A program made the translations under genes and the position numbers. Below are positions 57,019 through 64,000 of a DNA stretch of 64,000 nucleotides, piece after piece. Below the pieces are notes generated by a model, which saw nothing but the letters and a program-made list of their open reading frames with translations, ran no database searches and had not been told where the DNA came from. Source of the stretch: JAEUMW01 sp963734295 (GTDB taxonomy: Bacteria > Pseudomonadota > Gammaproteobacteria > Burkholderiales > JAEUMW01); contig CAVTGS010000027.1 of the NCBI GenBank assembly GCA_963734295.1, positions 186,001-250,000 of the forward strand, read 5' to 3'. The stretch's first letter is position 1. Each line of letters begins with the position of its first letter.

Positions 57019-57603
57019 ATGAGGAAAATGGCTTTTCCCAACATTCGCTCGGCTCTAGCGATTCTGAGTACCGCCGTGCTCCTCGCCGCGTGCGCACCGC
57101 AGCCACCGAAATCGGTCGCCCGGTCGGAGACGATCGAAGCGTCGGCGATCGTCGAAGCGATCGACTATTCGACCCGGGAGGTCGTGCTGCGCGATGCGGC
57201 AGGACGCCAGACCCTCGTCAAGGCGGGTCCCGAAGTCCGGAACCTTGCCCAGGTCAAGAAGGGCGATCGCGTCGTCGTGCGCTTCACTGAGGGTTTTGCG
57301 GCGCAATTGGTGAAACCCGGCACGGGGGTGACGGGTGTGCAAACCGAGAGCAGCATGGTGCGTGCAGCACCGGGCGAACAGCCGGGGGCCACCATTGGCG
57401 AGCAGGTCAGGACGACCGTCAAGGTGTACGAGGTTGACCCGTATGCGAACACCATCGAGGTCACCGGACCGCGCGGCTACAACCGCCGTCTCAAAGTCAA
57501 GGATCCGCAGGGAATCGCGTTTATCCGTGGCCTGAAGAAAGGCGACGAAGTGGAGGTCACCTTCAGCGAGGCACTCGCCATCAGCGTCGAGCCCGCGAAG
57601 TAA
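57019..57603 (+). CDS. Periplasmic lipoprotein with repeated beta domain
   Basis: 194 residues, GGGAGGA ribosome site, lipobox LLAAC (C at about residue 25). Two similar halves follow: SAIVEAIDYSTREVVLRDAAG...VRNLAQVKKGDRVVVRFTEG and KVYEVDPYANTIEVTGPRG...IRGLKKGDEVEVTFSEAL. This internal duplication looks like an OB-like or small beta-barrel fold seen in several uncharacterised lipoproteins. No enzyme motif. Lies between SYLF and OmpA-like genes in a likely envelope-stress group. Confidence 0.78.
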   Translation: MRKMAFPNIRSALAILSTAVLLAACAPQPPKSVARSETIEASAIVEAIDYSTREVVLRDAAGRQTLVKAGPEVRNLAQVKKGDRVVVRFTEGFAAQLVKPGTGVTGVQTESSMVRAAPGEQPGATIGEQVRTTVKVYEVDPYANTIEVTGPRGYNRRLKVKDPQGIAFIRGLKKGDEVEVTFSEALAISVEPAK

Positions 57604-57644
57604 TCTCATATACGATCCCAACGCTACCATGGGAGAAACTACAA

Positions 57645-58118
57645 ATGAAACTAAGAGGATTGCGCTCTCTGTTTGTCATCGCGTTCCTTGGGTTGTCCTT
57701 GTCAAGCTGCACGAGGTGTTCGCAAGAGCCGCCGCCTAAAGCCGCTGCGCCCAAGGCCCCTACCGTCATCAGATTTGAAGAAGCGGCCCTCTTTGACTTC
57801 GATAAGGCAGATCTGAAGCCCGAAGGAAAAGAGCAACTTAGCGCATACCGCGAAAAGGCGCGGGCCGATTTGAGCAGTGCTGAGAAGGTAAGAGTCGTCG
57901 GCTACACCGACAACACCGGTACTGCGGAGTACAACTCGAAGCTGTCGCAGCAGCGTTCAGAAGCGGTTCGCGATTACCTGGTCAGTATTGGAACCGACCC
58001 GAAGAAGATGGAAGCCATCGGAGCGGCCGAGGCTAACCCAATCGCTGACAATGGTACGAAGGAAGGTCGGGCGAAGAACCGCCGCGTCGAGATTGAAGTG
58101 ATTGGGTTAGGAAGATAG
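57645..58118 (+). CDS. OmpA-family peptidoglycan-binding lipoprotein
   Basis: 157 residues. Lipobox LSSC (about residue 22) anchors it to the membrane. The OmpA_C domain (about 45-155) shows FDFDKADLKPEGKEQLSAY, VVGYTDNTGTAEYNSKLSQQRSEAVRDYLV and the terminal GRAKNRRVEIEV, with the aspartate and arginine that bind diaminopimelate (TDNTG, NRRVE). Likely tethers the outer membrane to the cell wall. GC is lower than the neighbours, suggesting separate origin. Confidence 0.9.
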   Translation: MKLRGLRSLFVIAFLGLSLSSCTRCSQEPPPKAAAPKAPTVIRFEEAALFDFDKADLKPEGKEQLSAYREKARADLSSAEKVRVVGYTDNTGTAEYNSKLSQQRSEAVRDYLVSIGTDPKKMEAIGAAEANPIADNGTKEGRAKNRRVEIEVIGLGR

Positions 58119-58186
58119 GAATGTTTGCGGGATTTGAGTAGGTAGCAGGGCGTGGTATAGACGCCGGTTGCTCTAAGTTACGTGCC

Positions 58187-58229
58187 AGGGGTGCAGCACA
58201 GTCTGGTTCACCAGATTTGCTGCGCCCCT
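58187..58229. repeat. Long hairpin downstream of the OmpA-like gene
   Basis: AGGGGTGCAGCA (58187-58198) pairs with TGCTGCGCCCCT (58218-58229), 11 of 12 positions. An inner TCTGG/CCAGA stem fills the loop. There is no T-run after it, so it could be a Rho-assisted end, a small RNA structure or a repeat element. The rest of 58119-58575 shows no gene. Confidence 0.5.
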
Positions 58230-58575
58230 AGCGTTTCTCGCATGGCATCGGCGCGTGGGCGCAATGCGAATGGCCCGCGGCCGGTGAGCAAAACGATCGG
58301 CTGAGTCAGATTGGCTGATCTTGCTCGGCGCCGTCTGCGAGGGCGGGAGCCGCCCCCCATCCCTGCGGCGGTCACAAGTGCAGACGCGGCTGCGTATTTT
58401 CGGGATAGGCGAGGATCACCTAGAGAATTTGGGGTGCCTCCTTCCGGTAGCCGATGACGGTGAAATAGGCGAATTGCAATTCTGGCACGCATGACCGTCC
58501 TCGGGCAGTCTTGAATGCGACCGGCGGACTGTAGCTTATATTGCATTTCGCCTACTACACCCTGAAGGTCGTGTT

Positions 58576-59466
58576 CTAGCCCGACGGCAGGTCGCTACCC
58601 GCGGCCAAAGCCGCCGCTGAGCGGCGGCTGTAGATGACGTAGGGAATGAGCGTCAGCGTCGAGACGATCAGATAGACGAAGATCGTTGCAACGACAGCCG
58701 GCGGCGCCGCGTTCTGGGTCGCCACCAGCAGGGCTAAGCCGGGGTTGCGCGCGGCGCTGCACACTGCTACCGCGGTGCGCGTGGCCCGTTCGGGCCCGCC
58801 GAGCAGGTGGCCGCTCGCCACCGCCAGCAGGGTAACGAGGACGATCGCCAGCACAACCCGCCCGTTGGCAACGACCAGGACAGGCGCCACATCGATCACC
58901 ACCAGCACCACCAGCAGGGTCAGCAGCGCACCCGCGATCTTCCCAAGCGTCGGCTCCGCGCGCGCCGCCATTGCGGGCGCGAAGTGCCGGATCAGCATAC
59001 CGACTCCGAGCGGCAGCAGCTGCGCCTTGAACACCTGCAGTGCCACGTCCTGCGGCGCCAAGCTCGCCTCGCCGGCATACATGGCCACCAGTGCGGCGAT
59101 GGACAGGGGCATCGAAACAGCCGCCAGCAATGCCACCAGGATCTGCAGCGCGGGCGCGAACGCGCGGTGGCCGCCGGCGCCCAATGAGCGGCGCAGCGCA
59201 ACCGGCGCACCGGGTGCAATGGCCATCAGCACGATGCCGAGCTGCGCAGTGCGCGGCAGGTCGAGGCTGCGCACCACGAGCAGTGCCAGCACGGGGACCG
59301 CCACCAGCACTGCGAACACCGCGCGTGCCACCAGACCCGGATTGCGCTCCGCCCAGCGGACCTCTCGCAGCATGATGCCCAGGCCGAGGGTCAGCATCAC
59401 GCAGAAGATCGTCGCCGCCGCAGCCAGCGTGAGCAGGCGCTCGGGGACCGGGCCGTCGACGATCAC
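58576..59466 (-). CDS. BASS-type (bile acid:Na+ symporter-like) transporter
   Basis: 296 residues with about nine to ten membrane helices. Features of the BASS/SBF group: FCVMLTLGLGIMLREVRWAERNPGLVARAV at the start, GIVLMAIAPGAPVALRRSLGAGG (crossover-type motif, about 77-98) and the C-terminal AVAVCSAARNPGLALLVATQ (about 232-251). Likely sodium-coupled uptake of an organic acid or related compound. No adjacent enzyme suggests the substrate. Confidence 0.75.
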   Translation of the reverse strand: MIVDGPVPERLLTLAAAATIFCVMLTLGLGIMLREVRWAERNPGLVARAVFAVLVAVPVLALLVVRSLDLPRTAQLGIVLMAIAPGAPVALRRSLGAGGHRAFAPALQILVALLAAVSMPLSIAALVAMYAGEASLAPQDVALQVFKAQLLPLGVGMLIRHFAPAMAARAEPTLGKIAGALLTLLVVLVVIDVAPVLVVANGRVVLAIVLVTLLAVASGHLLGGPERATRTAVAVCSAARNPGLALLVATQNAAPPAVVATIFVYLIVSTLTLIPYVIYSRRSAAALAAGSDLPSG

Positions 59467-59520
59467 CCGGGCACTCTCGCAGGCGCGTAGCTGCCCCGTT
59501 GGCTCTGCATCGCGCCCGTC

Positions 59521-60906
59521 TTAACTGTCGCTCCGCGCGGCCGAGCCACCCAGGCCCTGCACGTCCGACCTGCGCGCCAGTGCCAGCTCGTCGGGCCGCG
59601 TGAAGACCGCCTCGAGCGCCGCGTCAAGCCGCTGCTTTTCCTGCAGCAGCGGCGCGTGGCGGTACGCCGGCAGCAGCGCGAGGAGGTTGTCGATCATTGC
59701 GCGCAAACGGCGCGCGATCTGCAGCGAGTTGGCACCATAGGCGCGGATCTCGGCGCAGGCCACCAGCACGAAGTCGTCCCAGTCGGGCGTGCGCTGGATG
59801 AACCGCACGCAGCCACTGGCATCGGGGACTTCGTCCGAGTGCAGGCGGCGCTTGCCCGTCACCCGCAACAGGCGGTGGACCTGGTCGATGGCGAGCACGG
59901 CGGTAGTCGGATCGTTGATCGCCGGCGACAGCGCCTTTAGAGCGATGTCGACCACGATGCGGAACGCGAACACCGGGTCCTGCTCCATGGTGCGCTCGTC
60001 GCCGAAAGCCAGCGCGGCGCGCAGCCGATCGTCATCGATCGCCGCTGCGCCGGCGTACAGGCGGAACAGCGGCTCGTCCAGAGCGATGAAGTCGCCGATC
60101 TGCGGCACCAGTTCGATCACGCCATCGTGACGGCGTGCCTCCTCGATCAGCGAGGCCAGGTCGACCGCCAACAGGACTTTCGACCGCCCGGTGTGCGTGA
60201 CCTCGCGGTCCGCCGCAGGCAGTTGCACATGGGTGCGCGTGCGTTCGTCGTGATCGACACTGGCGAGGTTCGGATACACCGCCTGTAGCACCTCGATTCC
60301 CTGGTTGCCCACACGGCCCAGGATGCTCACGGGGCGCAGCAGGCGCGCCGCGTAGTCGATCAGGAAAAGGAACACCATCAGGCAGGCGACGCCTAGTATG
60401 CCGGTCAACGTGGTCACCAGTTTCGGCACCGTCGTGCCCAGCCGATTGAGCCCGGCGACGGCCAGCAGCAGCGTGAACACGAACAGGCCGACGCTGAATC
60501 GAACCAGTGCGTCGCGCAGCAGCGTGGTGGCGATCACACGCGGCGTCAACTGGCCACCAGCGATCTGGATAGCGACGAGCAGCGAGCCGAAGGTGAAGAC
60601 GAGGAAGGACAGTGACAGCGTGATGACCGCCTGGTACATGGTGGCCGCGCCCGTCACTGACAGTCCGGTCAGGTTCCAGTCGAGATAGCTGTCGAGCGTG
60701 CGCAGCAGCGGTGCGAGCAGGTAGATCAGCACGATCGCCACGATCGGCGTCACCCAGAGCGCAGAGCGCAGGTAGCTGGCGGTCCGGAATATCCGGCCCC
60801 AGGTGAGCCGGGTGCTGATGAATTTCGCCACGCGTCGGTCCGGTCGGTTCGCGGCCTGCGGCCGTGGCGTGCTGGACGAGGTTACCGTCTGGCCCTCTGT
60901 CGTCAT
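59521..60906 (-). CDS. DUF2254 membrane protein
   Basis: About 461 residues from the ATG at 60906 (a TTG 33 bp upstream is the longer option). Four membrane helices (about 50-75, 93-118, 140-165, 175-200), then a large soluble part. Marker blocks of DUF2254: QAVITLSLSFLVFTFGSLLV, VDIALKALSPAINDPTTAVLAIDQ (about 325-350) and RPVSILGRVGNQG. Family members are uncharacterised; some are annotated as predicted ion-channel-like proteins. A 54-bp gap separates it from the transporter gene downstream. Confidence 0.85.
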   Translation of the reverse strand: MTTEGQTVTSSSTPRPQAANRPDRRVAKFISTRLTWGRIFRTASYLRSALWVTPIVAIVLIYLLAPLLRTLDSYLDWNLTGLSVTGAATMYQAVITLSLSFLVFTFGSLLVAIQIAGGQLTPRVIATTLLRDALVRFSVGLFVFTLLLAVAGLNRLGTTVPKLVTTLTGILGVACLMVFLFLIDYAARLLRPVSILGRVGNQGIEVLQAVYPNLASVDHDERTRTHVQLPAADREVTHTGRSKVLLAVDLASLIEEARRHDGVIELVPQIGDFIALDEPLFRLYAGAAAIDDDRLRAALAFGDERTMEQDPVFAFRIVVDIALKALSPAINDPTTAVLAIDQVHRLLRVTGKRRLHSDEVPDASGCVRFIQRTPDWDDFVLVACAEIRAYGANSLQIARRLRAMIDNLLALLPAYRHAPLLQEKQRLDAALEAVFTRPDELALARRSDVQGLGGSAARSDS

Positions 60907-60939
60907 GTCTTCCCGAATCGTGCGCGAGAGCAGCCGCAA

Positions 60940-61506
60940 GTGCCCGCCGGCCGCTTGCGCGGCAGCGTCGACCTATGCACCCGGATCGTCGAGCGGCGCA
61001 ACTTCGACGAAATCCATCGCGGCGATCACCCGCGTGCTGCCTCCCCGCGCGTTCTGATCCATCTTGTTTTCGCTCTTGGAATGGAAATCCAACAGCACCT
61101 CGGAGAGTTTCTTTCGCCGTCAGCCATTAGTCAAATGGGGAATTTTGTGTTGAGCGCCTGCGAAACGGCAGGAATCGCCCTCCGAGCACTACCTGGGGCC
61201 ACACCAGCGGCCGCAGAGGATCAGTCTGATGGCGCACAAGGCAACCCACCATCTCTCAGTTCGCCGAGGCAGGCGAGGATGTCGCGTACGTTCGGTGCCC
61301 CCGTGGCTTGAAGCAGATGATGGACAGGAAATGCAACTGGCGCATCGAGTTGCGTCAGCCTGACCTGGCCTGAGAAATCCAGGCTAGATCAAGCCGCCAG
61401 TACCGCCACGTTTGGCCGTCGGGCCGGACCGCATCGCCCTGCGTCGCCACCCTCCCGCTACACTCCGATATTTCCGATACCGACGATATTTACTGGAGAC
61501 GACCTT
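60940..61506. other. Gene-less divergent region
   Basis: Between the DUF2254 gene and the truncated AI-2E relic. No supported gene. CGATATTT occurs twice near the right end (61466-61491), close to a GGAG ribosome site for the truncated frame at 61507. Promoters for both flanking genes are expected here. Confidence 0.4.
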
Positions 61507-61692
61507 ATGAATCCACTCTCCCTGCCCGGTGAAGAACTCGAACAGCGGCTGGCCCCCACCTTACTGGATGTCCTGATCCGCGCCGGGCTGATCCTCGCCA
61601 TGGCGATGCTCTGCTACCGGGTACTCACCGTGTTCTACTCCACGGCGGGGTATCCCGCGATGCGCTTTCGGCAAATTCACCCAACCAACTGA
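61507..61692 (+). pseudogene. Truncated duplicate of an AI-2E-family transporter N-terminus
   Basis: 61 codons with an intact GGAG ribosome site. LEQRLAPTLLDVLIRAGLIL then AMAMLCYRVLTVF is nearly the same as the start of the full gene at 61763 (LERRLASRLLDVLIRAGLIL, ALAILCYRIFSPF). After residue 43 the similarity stops and a short unrelated tail follows (YSTAGYPAMRFRQIHPTN). It encodes one membrane helix. Probably a decayed tandem duplicate; it might still be translated. Confidence 0.8.
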
Positions 61693-61705
61693 ATCTGTTC
61701 GAAAG

Positions 61706-61735
61706 TTAAGCGGACACGCTGACCCTGCCTATAAT
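61706..61735 (+). promoter_or_regulatory. Promoter of the AI-2E-family transporter gene
   Basis: A consensus TATAAT (61730-61735) with a weak -35 TTAAGC (61706-61711) at 18 bp. The predicted start lies about 20 bp before the ATG at 61763, leaving room for its AGGAAGG ribosome site. Confidence 0.6.
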
Positions 61736-61762
61736 CTTTCGCATACTTTGCAGGAAGGTCAC

Positions 61763-62884
61763 ATGAAATCGCCAGACATCGAACTCGAACGCCGCCTCGC
61801 TTCCCGCCTGCTGGACGTCCTGATCCGCGCTGGGCTTATCCTGGCGCTGGCCATACTCTGCTACCGGATCTTCTCGCCCTTCGTGACCCTGATGGTCTGG
61901 TCGCTGATCCTGGCGGTCACGCTGTATCCGCTGCACCAGTGGCTGGCCGCCAGGATGGGCGGGCGCACGGGCTGGGCGGCGACGCTGATCACCGTGCTCG
62001 GCGTCGCGCTGATCGTCGCGCCGACGGCCGTGTTGTTCGGTTCACTGGGCGACTCGGTGCAGCAGCTGATCGACAAGGTGCAGCAGAACACGCTGCAGAT
62101 TCCGCCGCCCGCGCCGGGCGTTGCCGAATGGCCGGTGGTCGGGCCCAAGCTCCACGCCACCTGGCGGCTGGCGCACGACGACCTGCCCGCGCTGGTCACG
62201 AGCCTGCAGCCGAAGATCGGTGATCTGGCCAAGTCGGCGTTGGGGATGGTGGCCAGCATCGGCGGCGGCATCCTCGCGTTCGTCGCCGCGTTCATCATCG
62301 CCGGCATCATCATGGCCTTCGGCGAGGCCGGCGATCGCGCCAGCCGGGCGATCTTCGCGCGCGTGGTCGGCGCCGAGCGCGGTGACGAGTTCACCGTGCT
62401 GTCGGTGGCGACGGTCCGCGCGGTCGCCCAGGGCGTGATCGGCATCGCCTTCATCCAGGCCATCCTCGTCGGCCTGTGCCTGCTCGTCGCCGGCGTGCCG
62501 CTGGCCGGCGTGCTCGCGGTCATCGTGCTCGTGCTCGGTATCGCGCAGGTGCCGGCACTGATCGTCACGCTACCGGCGATCGCCTACCTCTGGATGAGCG
62601 GCGGCTACGGCACCGGCGAGGCCGCGCTCTACTCGGTGCTGCTGTTCGTCGCCGGCATGGCCGACAACGTGCTCAAGCCGCTGATGCTCGGCCGCGGCGT
62701 CGATGCGCCGATGCCGGTGATCCTGCTCGGCGCGCTCGGCGGCATGGCCACCGGCGGAATCCTTGGCCTATTCGTCGGCGCGACCCTGCTGGCGCTCGGC
62801 TACCAGATCTTCATGGGCTGGGTGGCGGCCAACCCCGAGGCGAAACACCCGCCGAGCGAGGGCAGCCAGACCGCGGCGGACTGA
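61763..62884 (+). CDS. AI-2E family transporter (PerM-like)
   Basis: 373 residues, eight predicted membrane helices. Family features: early paired helices (ILCYRIFSPFVTLMVWSLILAVTLYPLH), a central soluble segment (about 100-160, QQLIDKVQQNTLQIPPPAPG), and the conserved late helices with VGVPLAGVLAVIVLVLG-type and ADNVLKPLMLGRGVDAPMPVILLGALGG (about 305-333). Members export small molecules or ions; not all move AI-2. The ATG at 61763 has an AGGAAGG site. Followed 14 bp later by an outer-membrane efflux lipoprotein, so the two may be linked. Confidence 0.9.
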   Translation: MKSPDIELERRLASRLLDVLIRAGLILALAILCYRIFSPFVTLMVWSLILAVTLYPLHQWLAARMGGRTGWAATLITVLGVALIVAPTAVLFGSLGDSVQQLIDKVQQNTLQIPPPAPGVAEWPVVGPKLHATWRLAHDDLPALVTSLQPKIGDLAKSALGMVASIGGGILAFVAAFIIAGIIMAFGEAGDRASRAIFARVVGAERGDEFTVLSVATVRAVAQGVIGIAFIQAILVGLCLLVAGVPLAGVLAVIVLVLGIAQVPALIVTLPAIAYLWMSGGYGTGEAALYSVLLFVAGMADNVLKPLMLGRGVDAPMPVILLGALGGMATGGILGLFVGATLLALGYQIFMGWVAANPEAKHPPSEGSQTAAD

Positions 62885-62898
62885 GGCCGCGGCGGCCA

Positions 62899-64000
62899 AT
62901 GGCAGCCACGCGTGGACTGGTACGTCTGGCAGTGCCGGTGGCCGCGCTGCTGATGAGCGCCTGTACGACGCTGGGGCCGGATTTCAGCCAGCCGCCGGTG
63001 CCATGGCTGCAGAACTGGTCCGGCGGCGCGTGGCGCACGCTGGCCGACGAAGCGCCACGCCGCGCAGATCCGCGCGACGACGAGTGGTGGCGCTATTTCG
63101 ACGACCCGGTGCTCGACCAGTTGGTGGCCGAGGCGCAGCGGCTGAACCCGGGCGTGCGCACCGCCGGCATGCGCATCATGGAGGCGCGGGCCCAGCTCGG
63201 CATCGCCGCCAGCGGGCTGTACCCGCAGCTGCAGCAGCTCAATGCCGAGGCCCTGCGCGTCGGCAACCGCGGCAGCGACGGCCGTGGCACGGCGTTCTGG
63301 TCGGCTGGCCTGGCCTTCGACCTGGCCTGGGAGCTGGACTTCTGGGGCAAGTTCAAGCGCGGCATCGAGTCGGCCGATGCCGCCTACTTCAGCAGCATCG
63401 CGCAGTACGACGACGTGCAGGTGCTGGTCGCGGCGCAGGCGGCGAGCCTGTACGCAACGATCCGCGCCACCGAGCTGCGGCTGCGCATCGCCAACGAGAA
63501 CGCCGCGATCCAGCAGCGAAGCCTGGAGATCACCGAAAGGCTGTTCCGCAGCGGCAACGATGCGGAACTCGACGTGCAGCAGGCGCGTTCGCAGTACCTG
63601 AGCACGCTGGCGACGATCCCTGAGATCGAGAGCAGCCTGCGCCAGACGCGGAATGCGCTGTGCGTGCTGCTCGCGCGGCCGCCCGATGCGCTGCCCGAGC
63701 TGCAGCAGGGGCGCGCGAAGATCCCCGACGCGCCGCTCGAGGTAATAGTCGACGTGCCGGCCGATCTGCTGCGGCGCCGGCCCGACGTGCGCGCAGCCGA
63801 GATGCAGGTGGCCGCGCAGTCGGCACAGATCGGCATTAGCGAGGCGGCGCTGTACCCGTCGATCGCGCTCGTCGGCTCGGTGGGGCTCGCGGCCACCACC
63901 TTCGGCGCGTCCGAAGGCACGCTGAACTGGGCCCTCGGCCCGGCGCTGGTGTGGAACGTGTTCGACTATGGCCGGCTGACGAATCAGGTGCTGGTGCAGG
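62899..64000 (+). CDS. NodT-type outer-membrane efflux lipoprotein (partial, cut by right edge)
   Basis: At least 367 residues of a TolC-like channel of the NodT/OprM lipoprotein group. Signal MAATRGLVRLAVPVAALLMSAC gives a lipobox (C22). Then WWRYFDDPVLDQLVAEAQRLNP, TAFWSAGLAFDLAWELDFWGKFKRGIESADA and DVPADLLRRRPDVRAAEMQVAAQSAQIGISEAALYPS, all standard OEP blocks. Forms the outer-membrane exit duct of a tripartite efflux system, whose other subunits probably lie to the right of the window. The 3' end is missing. Confidence 0.95.
   Translation, partial: MAATRGLVRLAVPVAALLMSACTTLGPDFSQPPVPWLQNWSGGAWRTLADEAPRRADPRDDEWWRYFDDPVLDQLVAEAQRLNPGVRTAGMRIMEARAQLGIAASGLYPQLQQLNAEALRVGNRGSDGRGTAFWSAGLAFDLAWELDFWGKFKRGIESADAAYFSSIAQYDDVQVLVAAQAASLYATIRATELRLRIANENAAIQQRSLEITERLFRSGNDAELDVQQARSQYLSTLATIPEIESSLRQTRNALCVLLARPPDALPELQQGRAKIPDAPLEVIVDVPADLLRRRPDVRAAEMQVAAQSAQIGISEAALYPSIALVGSVGLAATTFGASEGTLNWALGPALVWNVFDYGRLTNQVLVQ

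Overview
The window is GC-rich chromosomal DNA with close-packed genes, ATGA/GTGA stop-start overlaps and many GTG starts. Gene content (Mrp antiporter, RND efflux, OpgD, GltS, QseBC-like two-component system, HigBA and VapBC, NodT-type outer-membrane lipoprotein) points to a Gram-negative proteobacterium, most likely a betaproteobacterium. That assignment is inferred from gene families; no rRNA or tRNA gene is present to fix it. No CRISPR array was seen.

Layout. 1-4943 (-): Mrp-type cation/proton antiporter operon with a split MrpA arrangement, running off the left edge. 4972-9686 (-): glycine-zipper protein and an RND efflux pump (permease frameshifted). 9890-12380: opgD lying between two decayed IS91-like transposase fragments. 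12820-18955: SYLF lipoprotein, a long AsmA-like protein broken by about four frameshifts, and a frameshifted alpha/beta hydrolase. 19023-22428 (-): HigBA, then a TAXI-type binding lipoprotein overlapping a GltS-type symporter. 22772-28822 (+): small envelope proteins, an OmpR-type regulator with its kinase, a PAS/GAF sensor and an EF-hand protein. 28962-32794: exported MsrB and MsrA, a hydrolase, VapBC with an operator-promoter, and an aminopeptidase lipoprotein.

34.2-39.2 kb (-) is the most interesting segment. It looks like one transcription unit: thermostable-hemolysin-family protein, AMP-dependent ligase, heme-oxygenase-like diiron protein, SDR, TPR protein, then a QseB/QseC-like response regulator and kinase. 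An 11-bp-spaced direct repeat of the PmrA/QseB type sits just upstream of the first gene. I read it as a self-regulated small-molecule or lipid biosynthesis operon of unknown product.

39.2-52.7 kb is an accessory stretch with relic gene fragments, two FNR/ANR-type boxes, a metallo-beta-lactamase-fold protein, a c'-like cytochrome, a SulP transporter, a K+ channel, a DUF2252 protein with a tiny lysine-rich partner, a GH63-like glucosidase, a SemiSWEET-like gene and an IS630 relic. 53.0-58.1 kb (+) carries a phospholipase C-like protein with a predicted C-terminal beta-barrel, a hydrolase lipoprotein, a second SYLF protein and an OmpA-like lipoprotein. 58.6-64 kb has a BASS-type transporter, a DUF2254 protein, a truncated and a full AI-2E family transporter, and a NodT-type lipoprotein cut by the right edge.

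Frameshifts recur in at least eleven genes but cluster in patches. Where I restored frames, mostly by removing one base, conserved family sequence continued across the joint. Uncorrected sequencing indels are therefore as likely as true pseudogenes, and the frameshifted genes are listed over their full restored span.
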